64,000 nucleotides of DNA from Arion vulgaris. Its lineage: Eukaryota > Mollusca > Gastropoda > Stylommatophora > Arionidae. Shown in pieces: positions 1 through 9,079 of the stretch. The stretch lies in NCBI GenBank assembly GCA_020796225.1, contig CM036756.1, forward strand, positions 42,961,398-43,025,397. The letters are read 5' to 3'. Both the position numbers and the translations under genes were made by a program. The notes under the pieces were generated by a model. The model ran no database searches. It was not told the origin of the DNA and saw only the letters and a program-made list of their open reading frames with translations. Every line of letters starts with the position of its first letter. Position 1 is the first letter of the stretch.

Positions 1-450
1 AACTAGGCCTAACAACTGACGGAAAACCCCTGACCTAGATCAGATCGGGGGCTGGAATTTATAGATGTTTGATAGAAAACTGCTAGATTTTTTTGCAATT
101 TTACTCAATTCTGTGAGTCTATGGTTATTTATTGGTAAAAAATATTCATAATATTGATATTCCTTATTGTTAAACTTAACTTGTTGCATAATATAACTTC
201 TATTTAGCATTTTGTGTTGATTTTAAAATGAATTCGTCTATATACAACAATACTGGAATGCGAGGTCACGTGGTGTAGTTGTGGTCTGATTTCCCATAAT
301 TCTTACCAAAGTTCGCCGACCCATAAGTTTATAGTTGGCTCTGAATGAACCAAGAGGGAAGAAAAGAAGCTACAGCTAAACAGTCGACGCTTTGAACAAA
401 TCTGAGGTGAAAATAACCAGAATGGCTCTTTCTTGCAACCCACAATAAAA
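1..450. other. no recognisable gene
   Basis: AT-rich sequence without a convincing reading frame or a repeat shared with the rest of the window. Confidence 0.5.
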
Positions 451-451
451 T

Positions 452-452
452 C

Positions 453-491
<39 letters not shown>
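452..491. repeat. (GA)n microsatellite
   Basis: About 40 bases of GA dinucleotide with a single interruption. It creates spurious Ser/Leu-rich frames on the minus strand. Confidence 0.9.
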
Positions 492-544
492 AAACTCTAG
501 AAATTTGAAAACGGAGAAGAGATTTGGAGACATAGATTAACGAT

Positions 545-620
545 CAACGGAAGGAAACGAACCCGGGTCTCACGCATTGGAGCCGCGCTCTAATCCATTT
601 GGCCAGACGCCCCACCGAGA
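545..620 (-). mobile_element. tRNA-like SINE head (family I)
   Basis: Read on the minus strand, a GCGTCTGGCCA start leads to ACCCGGGTTCG, an A-box/B-box-like pair. The same head occurs twice at 24045-24240. No complete cloverleaf forms, so this is a tRNA-derived element end rather than a tRNA gene. Confidence 0.5.
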
Positions 621-1551
621 ATAGGATATATAATGTGTAACTGTGCTACAATCTACCTTTCCTTATTGCAAATATGGAAACCAAGTAGTAGAAATGTACA
701 TTTCCATGTTAGGAATGAAGACGATTTATTTTGGTGAATTTGAAATCACAGGTGGTTTTCTTCCGCGATTGATTTGAATTCTTCTTTTCCTGCTACCTTT
801 AGTTTGAAGAAAAAAAAACCCACATGTAATTTGATTGGAAAATGATGGCAAATTTGCGATTCTTATGCTCTTTTTTCTTGATGTGATCATTGATATCTGC
901 TCTTCCATCATGTGATATTAAAAATGTTGAAGTTAGCTATATTTTGTTTTCCAACTTTGATTTCTGAATGTACTTAAAATATTTAAATGAATTTTTAAAC
1001 TGAAAAAAATATGTTTTGTTGCATATTAACTGATACGACGCTGGGAGCACCACTATTTATTTGTTTTATCACCATCTTAAAGAAAATTCATTTACCTACA
1101 AAATGGTATACTTCTCATAAAAATCTGTTAATAATTAAGAAAACTGCAGCTGGATTTCTAAATACACTTGTTAATGGGAAAATGGTACTTAAATTTAGTT
1201 CAGCCACAACCTGTTTTTCAATTCAGTATCTAATCAGTTAATCAGAACTCATAACCTTTTATATGCATAAATACAAGCACGTCCTACCAAGATAATGCAA
1301 CAAAAGGTCTAACCGGAAATAATCTTTTCACAAATACAAGACCATGTTAGCAAGATAATGTACCGAATAGTCGAATCGGACATAATTTTCCTGCCATTTC
1401 CTTCGAATGCCGAAAGCGGAACTGTCAGCGCATTTAGGTTCAAGTGTGAACCAGTACTCGTTGGTGTGAATAATTTCACTTCATCTTGTTTGTAATAATC
1501 AAGAGGTAACTGACTTTCTGAGAAAGTTTGTATTTATGTACAATTTCTATA
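621..1551. other. AT-rich unassigned sequence
   Basis: No coding signal, and no repeat shared with other parts of the window that I could see. Confidence 0.5.
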
Positions 1552-1734
1552 CTTCTTCTTCGAGAGCTCCATATCGACCACTTGTTAAACCTTACTTTGT
1601 GATTTGTATGTGAACTGGGGCTTAGAGCGATTGTACTTTGTGCCAGTTATGCGTCTACAAGTAGGCAAGCACATCCGATTTCTGCGACGCTTTTTATTTA
1701 CTAGTGCGATGTACGAAAATCTACAAATCTGAGG

Positions 1735-2608
1735 TGGTCAGACCAGACCCAATAAGTAACCAATAACCAATGGTTGTAAGACCAATATTCAAACTAGACT
1801 ATCAACCGGTCAGACCGGATCCAATAAGTAACCAGTAACCAATGGTTGAAAGACCAATATTCAAACTAGACTATCAACCGGTCAGACCGGATCCAATAAG
1901 TAACCAGTAACCAATGGTTGAAAGACCAATATTCAAACTAGACTATCAACCGGTCAGACCGGATCCAATAAGTAACCAGTAACCAATGGTTGAAAGACCA
2001 ATATTCAAACTAGACTATCAACCGGTCAGACCGGATCCAATAAGTAACCAATAACCAATGGTTGAAAGACCAATATTCAAACTAGACTATCAACCGGTCA
2101 GACCGGATCCAATAAGTAACCAGTAACCAATGGTTGAAAGACCAATATTCAAACTAGACTATCAACCGGTCAGACCGGATCCAATAAGTAACCAGTAACC
2201 AATGATTGTAAGACCAATTTTCAAACTAGACTATCAACCGGTCAGACCGGATCCAATAAGTAACCAGTAACCAATGGTTGTAAGACCAATTTTCAAACTA
2301 GACTATCAACCGGTCAGACCGGATCCAATAAGTAACCAGTAACCAATGGTTGTAAGACCAATTTTCAAACTAGACTATCAACCGGTCAGACCGGATCCAA
2401 TAAGTAACCAGTAACCAATGGTTGTAAGACCAATTTTCAAACTAGACTATCAACCGGTCAGACCGGATCCAATAAGTAACCAGTAACCAATGGTTGAAAG
2501 ACCAATATTCAAAACTAGACTATCAACCGGTCAGACCGGATCCAATAAGTAACCAGTAACCAATGGTTGTAAGACCAATTTTCAAACTAGACTATCAACC
2601 GCTTTAAC
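1735..2608. repeat. 72-bp minisatellite, about 12 copies
   Basis: The unit runs GGTCAGACCGGATCC...ACTAGACTATCAACC. Copies are nearly identical; variants are mainly GAAAG/GTAAG and ATATTC/ATTTTC, which cluster in neighbouring units. It lies inside element H, whose single-copy version at 4460-4520 has the same AAAGACCAATATTCAAA block. Confidence 0.95.
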
Positions 2609-2629
2609 AGTTGTAAAATTACGCATTCC

Positions 2630-2815
2630 TATCATCATCATCATCAGGTGCCGTGCCGGGTGGCGTAGACGATCATGGATCTCCACAAAACTCTGTCTTT
2701 GGTGTTTGATAACAACTGAGATGTTGACGCTCTACCGTGCCATAAAGTCAGGCTATCCAAAATGTTCGCTCTCTGTCTTCCTTTGTCTCGTCTACCCTCG
2801 AATTTACCGATTCCT
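2630..2815 (-). mobile_element. LN1 LINE 3' fragment
   Basis: On the minus strand it encodes LWRSMIVYATRHGT, followed directly by a TGA-trinucleotide tail, typical of the 3' end of a non-LTR retrotransposon. ATTCCTAT flanks both sides, a probable short TSD in element H, giving a third level of nesting. Severely 5' truncated. Confidence 0.7.
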
Positions 2816-3039
2816 ATTATATAGTTATATAAATTGTAATACTAACACGACCTATTTTTATTTACTAGTGTAGCTTACCTAGGCCCTTACCATAGTCGGC
2901 TCGTACGACATGCCGTGTAGGTCGCAGTGTTCTATTCTTTGCTCCCCTTTCGCAGCCCTGGAAATACACGGGCGTAATTTATTTACAAATTAAATCATTT
3001 AAACTATTTTTATTATGTGCACATTATATATTTTGTAAA

Positions 3040-3146
3040 GCCTGGACATGTTTGCGACATGAGAATTTTTTTCGAGACACCGGGACAAAATATTCAAAAC
3101 GGGAATCGTAGTGATCCTGGGAAAACCGGGATGTCTGGTCACCCTG
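3040..3146 (-). mobile_element. hAT-like element end (fragment)
   Basis: The minus strand begins CAGGGTGACCAGACATCCCG at 3146, followed by further CCCGG/CCCGT blocks. CAGGGTGACCAGA with repeated TCCCGG is a common hAT-like terminus, from general knowledge. I could not find the partner end or a TSD. Confidence 0.4.
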
Positions 3147-3409
3147 TACATGTTACAATTAGATAAGTGTATAATCCAGAAATAGATGTACAAGAAGAAT
3201 GCAAACAATGTAGTCACTCGACTAACCTTTAAGCTCATGATGTCACTATGACACAGATCTATTACTCACGCAAGTGGATGACGCGAAACTGATCATTTAA
3301 CAGGTCAGCGTAAGTATCCTCGAGACCAGACGTTTGGTCGTCCCTATGTAACTTCGAGCCGCTCGTAAAGTAAGTCTTTATTTAGTACTTATATTAAATC
3401 AATCAAGAG

Positions 3410-3760
3410 CAATGCATGCCGGCATAGGCGATCATGTCTCTCAACAACTCCCCTTCCTCTCTCTCTCCTTGGTGCAGATAATCAGTTCTGTCGAACCACG
3501 ATGTCAAACCATCCAACATTTTCTCCCTCTGTCTTTCACGATCTCTCCTTCCCTGAATTTTACCTGTTGTCACCAAATGTTCTAAACATCCTCTTCACAT
3601 TATATGCCCGAAGCACCTTGTCTGTCTGATTCTTATTCTTTTGATAAGGTTTATTTGTGTGCAGGTCTGTTTTAAAACCTCATCATTTGCTTTCTTTGCT
3701 GTTCATAGAATTTTCAACATTCTTCTGTAAAACTACACCTGTCTGACTTCCAGAGATCTT
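3410..3760 (-). mobile_element. LN1 LINE C-terminal fragment
   Basis: Minus-strand frames resemble the copy at 37800-38165: LLRDMIAYAG near the 3' end, and the segment encoding the glycine/arginine-rich block before it. No intact frame. Confidence 0.65.
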
Positions 3761-4379
3761 GTTGATTGTTCATTAATAATATTTATATTAGTCGACAAAT
3801 TACTATTTAATGATAACGTCTGCAAGTTGGCTCAATTTTTCTTAGTCTTTGTTCACGCTCAGGCGTCAGTTTGAATATATTTTTGTTTAAAAGCTGTGGT
3901 ACGTTTTAGACAGTTGTGATCTCCAAATATTTTGCTATGCGTTGGAACTGGTGATCGCCATATCGGTCTTCTCTGCTCATCATACGCTGGAATAATTTGT
4001 AAACAATGTTAAGGAGTTATTTTACCAGGGCCACACTCAAACATGGGCGTCCCCACGTTAAGGCAATGGAGGGTTGGTGGCGTGGCGTGAATGGAAAGGG
4101 GGTGGGTGGTGGTGTAGTGCGTCATCTCTATATCTTTTGATAAAGAGTTTTATTCAATTTACCATCACAATTTGTATGTGGCTTTTTTGTTCGAGATTAT
4201 ATCCATCTATGTATTCTCAAGTACAGGAAGGAACGCAAAATAGCTCAAATTGATGTTGAATCGATCCAACGATTTAAGAACTTTGAAATTATACGTTGTA
4301 CATGTAGAGCTGGATGCTTGAGTGCAGAGAGATGAGTGTGGTTAACTAGCGAGAAACATGAACCATCAGTAATCATACC
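3761..4379. other. unassigned sequence
   Basis: No gene seen. A G-rich, GGTGG-containing patch lies at about 4060-4115. Confidence 0.4.
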
Positions 4380-4590
4380 TTTCGTTACCTGTTAGGGGAA
4401 CTGAGCATATATGGGTCTGCCAGGAAATCTGTAACGTCAGTTCAGCAATCAAAAACTCAATGACTGAAAGACCAATATTCAAAGCAGACGATTTATCACT
4501 TTAACACATGTAAAATTACGTATTCATATTATATAATTATATATCATATGTATTATCTATTTATCATATATATTATATATATATTCTGGT
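4380..4590. mobile_element. solitary element H fragment with AT-rich tail
   Basis: Contains AAAGACCAATATTCAAA and TGTAAAATTACG, matching the ends and unit of the 72-bp array at 1735-2608, but as a single copy. It runs into a TATATA-rich tail. Confidence 0.55.
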
Positions 4591-5095
4591 CCGATCAGAT
4601 GTTTCATCAGCTACCGTACGACAGTAGACGGTACTATCTGCAACTGTTTAACCCAATGCCTTGTGGAAGGGAACTCGGGAGAGCTAAAGGCTAGAAGAGT
4701 GAACCCTGATAGAATATTCCCACTGCCTTGTGCGTCAGTATGGTTGTGCAGAGGGCTAGAGGAGTAAACCTTGACTACACATCTGGAGGGAGGGATCATG
4801 AGACAGTTGATGGTTATGTGTGTATTTCATTCCATCTTCTGTCATCCCCTGCAAACCCTGCTTAATTCCAAACGTATGTCTTTCCTTTGGATTAAACAGT
4901 AGGGTAGAGAGGGTATTTGTGCAGAATGAGCAAGGCACATTCCCCATATTAGCTACTTAGGCTAGGCATAAGTGGAGAGGACACTTCATCCTTGCTTCCG
5001 GCTCAGACACAACACGGAGAATATTTTGTCAAAGAGAGACAAGCGCAAACTCAGAAGTTGTCACAGTAAAATAATGCTAATTGACAGTCTCTAAA
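4591..5095. other. unassigned sequence
   Basis: No recognised gene. Two imperfect copies of a GAGAG/CTA-GAGGAGTAAACC-like stretch occur at about 4690-4770. Confidence 0.35.
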
Positions 5096-5116
5096 GACGA
5101 AAAAGGCCATATATAC

Positions 5117-5119
5117 ATG

Positions 5120-5146
<27 letters not shown>
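5117..5146. repeat. (AT)n microsatellite
   Basis: A simple AT dinucleotide run. Confidence 0.9.
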
Positions 5147-5150
<4 letters not shown>

Positions 5151-5234
5151 CTAACAAAAAATGTTTATAATTCTCACGTCTAGAAAGCAATGGCAAACTA
5201 CTGAACGTAGAAGTGGTGCCTAGAAACTTAACTA

Positions 5235-5520
5235 TTCGTTGACTGTAGTTGATGGCTCGTCCTGTAAAGGACATGCCAGGATTTTCATTTCCTTTCAGTA
5301 CCAAATCAATCCTCTCATATTAAATACATATAATAAATGTTATCAATTATATGAGAACTATCATCATAGCACTCCGGACATGTCCATATGTGCTCCGATC
5401 TCCGCCTCAGCACATCCAGCAGCATCCAGCGGCCCAACACGCCAGTTCGATGTTGATTAATCAATCTCTTTGCATATTTGGTATATCGTTCTTTACGAGC
5501 TGCACCAATATTGACAATAA
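5235..5520 (-). mobile_element. LN5 (RNase H LINE) 3' fragment
   Basis: The minus strand matches the RNase H-type LINE at 56573-56943 over the segment encoding RLINQHR...LDGW..., GACATGTCCGGAGTGCTATG and the ATAATTGATAAC tail. Both end in a short CTGAT/TTGATAAC repeat, likely the 3' terminus. No open frame persists. Confidence 0.65.
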
Positions 5521-5584
5521 TAAATGTTATGTTCTAGTCTATCACTTTTTTACTTGATATATAAAAGTAATGAGGACCCAGGCT

Positions 5585-5850
5585 TAGAGGAGATAATGGC
5601 TGGGAATAGTGCATACCCTGCAGAAGACACGGTTCAGTGTCACTAGACAGGCACTTTAGTGGAACTCGCAAGGAAAACGGAAAAGGGGCCGTCCTAAAGA
5701 GATCTAGAGACAAAATCTTCTTCAGACATTGAAGGATTATAGGCCACCCTGGGAAGTCATAAACAAATCAGACAGAGATCGGAAAAGTCTGTAAAGCTGT
5801 TGAGCTCCTATACTCCATGAGGAACGGATAGAAATCAATAAAGTCAAGTA
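5585..5850 (+). mobile_element. LN6 LINE C-terminal fragment
   Basis: The plus strand encodes RQALxWNSQGKRKRGRPKET followed by a W-rich end and a stop. The (A/L)xWNxQGKRxRGRPxxTW block is a common LINE C-terminal motif. Related copies lie at 15935-16235 and 41125-41345. 5' truncated. Confidence 0.7.
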
Positions 5851-5884
5851 AATCATATATATATATATACGCCCTTTCTTTTAC

Positions 5885-6098
5885 CGGAGCTTTCAAGGGG
5901 AGCAAAGAATAGTAACACTGTGACCTACAATGCATGTCGTAAGAGACGACTGAGGTAAGGGCAATAGGATGCTACATTAGTAAATAAAAAGCATCGCAGA
6001 AATCGGATGTGCTAGTCTACTTTAGGCGCATAACTGGCACAGCGTATAATCGCTCTTAGGCTCGGATCACATACAAATCTCAAAGAGGGTTTAACACG
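5885..6098 (+). mobile_element. SINE-D copy
   Basis: Shows the SINE-D order: AGCAAAGAATAG, GCATGTCGTAAGAG, AGTAAATAAAAAGC, GAAATCGGATGTGCT, AGGCGCATAACTGGCAC and TCACATACAAATC. The 3' GAAGAA tail is missing. Confidence 0.8.
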
Positions 6099-6099
6099 T

Positions 6100-6357
6100 T
6101 GTGGCTGATGCTACAAATAAGAAAGAGAAAATTGAAATATTTTGGACATATAAAAAGACATGAAGGGATGGAGAAGAACATCATGGAAGGAGGAATACCG
6201 GCAAAGAGAAGAAGAGGACGACCACGGAGAAGATGGATTCAGAATGTATCTGATAGTTTGAACATGACGGCTGCAGATGCAGTACATCTGGCCTATGAGA
6301 GAGAAATTTCGGAGGACTGTTGGGGTGGCAAAGTTCTTCTCAGGACAAGCTATTTGA
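6100..6357 (+). mobile_element. LN2 LINE C-terminal fragment
   Basis: Encodes LKYFGHIKRHEGMEK, then GGIPAKRRRGRPRRRWIQ and a DAVHLAYERE segment. This is the last part of a non-LTR ORF2 followed by AGCTATTTGATGA, the LN2 3' end. It is continuously open for about 85 codons but has no reverse transcriptase domain. 5' truncated. Confidence 0.8.
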
Positions 6358-6488
6358 TGATATATATATATACACATATATATACACATATATATATACA
6401 CATATATATATATATATACACATATATATATAAAAACACATATAGACATAGACATATACATATAAATATATATATATATATATAGATA
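6358..6488. repeat. (TA/TACACA)n microsatellite
   Basis: TA, TACACA and TAGACA repeats start exactly where LN2 normally has its TGA-repeat tail, so the run may have grown from that tail. Confidence 0.85.
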
Positions 6489-6660
6489 CAGTGGCGGCTC
6501 GCGATCATTTTTGCTGATGGGACCAGATAAAAAGTATCGGAAAAATCATGGTTTTTGGTTGTTATGTTTTATTTTATAAAATAATAAATACACGTTACAC
6601 ATTATTTTTGGTGGGGCCGGCCCCAGTGCCCCCTCCCACCCCCATGACGAGCCGCCACTG
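6489..6660. mobile_element. hAT-like MITE, 172 bp
   Basis: Terminal inverted repeats CAGTGGCGGCTCG and CGAGCCGCCACTG. It is homologous throughout to the copy at 20111-20273 in the opposite orientation (shared AAAAATCATGGTTTT). The flanks TATAGATA/TATCGTAT are a poor 8-bp match, so the TSD is eroded. No transposase. Confidence 0.85.
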
Positions 6661-6861
6661 TATCGTATGTAGGTCTGGACAATTTCAAAAGCACTGAATG
6701 GCATTTTAGTCTGTTTTTTTTTAAAATGCCGAAACGAAATTTCTAGCAATGACTAAACTCTTTTAAAAATGCTGACATATATGCTTCAGGGGGGCGTGAT
6801 GACTGTTGGCTGCATACTTTCTGCGGGTATTGTGCAAGTACAGGAATATATATATATATAT

Positions 6862-7052
6862 TTTTTCAATCCAGAAGCACTTGAGCTGAAAGCTCTTCGG
6901 CTCGGTGTCATGGACATCGTAACTCTTCGGTTCGGTGCCACGAACACCGGAAATCTGGGGAACCTGTAGCTTTTCTGCCAGTCCGCGGAGTTGAACCCGC
7001 ACATACAGAGGACTTGTCACCCGTAGTCCAACGCGCTACGAACACGCTGGCA
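6862..7052 (-). mobile_element. SINE-A copy (tRNA-derived)
   Basis: Minus strand: CCAGCGTGTTCGTAGCGCG (A box), GGGTTCAACTCC-type B box, then a GGTTCCCCAGATTT... body and AAGTGCTTCTGGATT end with an A-rich tail. One of five copies in the window, all in the same orientation. Confidence 0.85.
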
Positions 7053-7294
7053 CGCGGGCGCAGTAATCTATATAAAGACGGAGATTAGTTTTTCTGCGTC
7101 GCACACTATAAGTGTTTACTGTTATCGCTGCTGTTTCTCTTTAATTTATTAGATATGTCAGAAACACCTCACGTAATATATTGCCAATATATATTTCTTT
7201 TAAAAAAAAGTGTATTTGATGAAAAAATAGTTTTGAATATATTATTTTTATCTTTTAAACAAATTTTGTCCAGGCATTGGCTCTGTGACTTATA

Positions 7295-7430
7295 CAGGAC
7301 CTACGTTTTAGCGTCCGTCTCGGATATGACTGGAAATTCCACCTCCTCTACACTTAAATCATGGATTTTTGAAAAAAATGTCCTGACCTCTCCACTCAGG
7401 GCACGAACCTCATATCTTTGGAACGAGAAG
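7295..7430 (-). mobile_element. SINE-C 5' part
   Basis: Read on the minus strand it carries the SINE-C tRNA head and the first body block (TCGGAGACGG-like, reversed as CGTCCGTCTCGG). Its head joins directly to the 81-bp array. Confidence 0.65.
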
Positions 7431-7812
7431 CAAGCACGTTATCTCCACGCAACATATACCCCCAAGCCTAGAATATTCTCGCCTGTGTGGTGTCGGGGCA
7501 CGCAAGAGAAGCAAGCACGTTATCTCCACGCAACATATACCCCCAAGCCTAGAATATTCTCGCCTGTGTGGTGTCGGGGCACGCAAGAGAAGCAAGCACG
7601 TTATCTCCACGCAACATATACCCCCAAGCCTAGAATATTCTCGCCTGTGTGGTGTCGGGGCACGCAAGAGAAGCAAGCACGTTATCTCCACGCAACATAT
7701 ACCCCCAAGCCTAGAATATTCTCGCCTGTGTGGTGTCGGGGCACGCAAGAGAAGCAAGCACGTTATCTCCACGCAACATATACCCCCAAGCCTAGAATAT
7801 TCTCGCCTGTGT
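7427..7812. repeat. 81-bp minisatellite, about 5 copies
   Basis: The unit starts GAAGCAAGCACGTTATCTCC and ends GTGTGGTGTCGGGGCACGCA. The first part is the reversed SINE-C head; the last part is the SINE-D 5' start. So the unit spans the junction between two head-to-head SINEs. Because 81 is divisible by 3, long frames open on both strands; they are not genes. Confidence 0.95.
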
Positions 7813-8065
7813 GGTATTGGGACCCGTAAGGGAAGCAAAGAATAGTACCACTGCGACCTACAATGCATGTCGTTAGAGGCGACTGATATAGGCCCTAGGG
7901 ATGCTACCCTAGTAAATAAAAGTATCGCAGAAATTGGATGTGCTGGTCTACTTGTAGGCGCATAACTGGCACAATGTACAATCGCTCTTAGGCTTAGATC
8001 ACATACAAATCACACAGAGTGGTTGACAAGTGATTGCTATGGAGCGTTGGAAGAAGAAGAATATT
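7805..8065 (+). mobile_element. SINE-D copy, near full length
   Basis: Runs from GTGTGGTATTGGGACCC through AGCAAAGAATAG, GTCGTTAGAGGCGACT, GAAATTGGATGTGCT and GGAGCGTTGGAAGAAGAAGA. It follows the last 81-bp unit without a break. Confidence 0.8.
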
Positions 8066-8181
8066 CTCGAATGTTCTATTAGAAGAGAATAAGGAGTTTA
8101 TGAACACAACGGGAAGCACCGAGATCAAACAATATGATCAATAAACTGACAGTAAATAAGTATAGGCTTCCAGAAAAATAA

Positions 8182-8388
8182 AATGACCAAATACAGGATT
8201 CGAACCTCACACTCTTATCTCTTACAGCACCAATTGCCTAGCCCTACAGACAAGCGTTTTTAAGAACACAAGCAAGGACTAGCTGGGTAGGTTCTTAAAA
8301 ACGCTCGTCTGTAAGGACTATGCAATGGGTTGCTGTAAGAAATAAACGTTTGTGGTTCAATTCTTGTGTTTGGTCATTTGTAATGTTC
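8182..8388. repeat. inverted pair of tRNA-like repeat heads
   Basis: Two arms of about 95 bp (8182-8270 and 8290-8388) are reverse complements at roughly 80-85 percent by eye, with perfect blocks such as CGTTTTTAAGAAC. Each arm has a B-box-like sequence (GGATTCGAACC and GTGGTTCAATTC). The spacer is about 20 bp. Confidence 0.75.
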
Positions 8389-8534
8389 TCTTCGATGTGA
8401 AACTTCTGCCACTTTTGTCACATTAAAAGGTAATGGTAGCTGCAATGCAGATCTTACATAGAATCTACTGTTTTATTACATTATGTAGAAAGTAAATACT
8501 TAGATAATAAACAACATGTGTCTGGGCTAGCATG

Positions 8535-8862
8535 TTAGGACACTGTATGATGACACGATGGGACACTGCATGATGCACTGCATGATGACACTGCATAGAT
8601 GAAATGCATGATGACTGCATAGATGGCACTGCATGGATGACACTGCATGGATGACACTGCATAGATGACATCATAGATGACACTGTATAGATGACACTGC
8701 ATGGATGACACTGCATGAATGACACTGCGTGAATGACACTGCATAGTGGACACTGCATAGATGACATTGCATAGATGACACCGCATGGTGACACTGCATA
8801 GATGACACTGCATAGATGACACTGCATAGTGGACACTGCATAGATGACACTGCATAGAGGCC
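8535..8862. repeat. 14-15 bp minisatellite, about 22 copies
   Basis: Unit ATGACACTGCATAG with single-base changes and small indels. It gives Cys/Met/Ser-rich frames on the minus strand that are not genes. Confidence 0.95.
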
Positions 8863-9079
8863 ACTTTTTCCCATTCTAATATAAAGACTTAGTTCACCAC
8901 TATTCTATAGAACTATTCAGATATACCATTAACCACAACAATCATTGTGAGAACATACTACGTGATGCAATAACCTATTGTATTTTGAAACAAAGAGAAC
9001 AATGCAGATGATACTTTAGAACTGACATAATTAACTTATGTCTGGAACGGAATAGCGAAATGCATAGTACGCTCGCATA
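8863..9079. other. unassigned sequence
   Basis: No gene or repeat recognised. Confidence 0.4.

Larger units (their letters stand above)
1707..2854. mobile_element. element H insertion with internal array
   Basis: An insert of 1148 bp bounded by a perfect 16-bp TSD inside SINE-D. Its ends (ACAAATCTGAGGTGGTCAGA at the left; TTGTAAAATTACG then AT-rich DNA at the right) resemble solitary copies near 4440-4520 and 16545-16640, defining a dispersed element I call H. Class unknown. The body is expanded by a 72-bp array and interrupted by a LINE fragment. Confidence 0.65.
1552..2965 (-). mobile_element. SINE-D copy split by an insertion
   Basis: The 3' half of SINE-D (CTTCTTCTTC, then the CCATATCGACCACTTG block, through ACGCTTTTTATTTACTAG) lies at 1552-1706. 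Its 5' half (TAGCTTACCTAGGCCC to the CACGGG end) lies at 2855-2963. TTTTTATTTACTAGTG is present on both sides (1691-1706 and 2855-2870) as a 16-bp target duplication around the insert. Confidence 0.8.

Noticed and set aside
7155..7868. Frames of 224 and 152 codons on opposite strands
   Set aside because: Both come from the 81-bp array; period divisible by 3.
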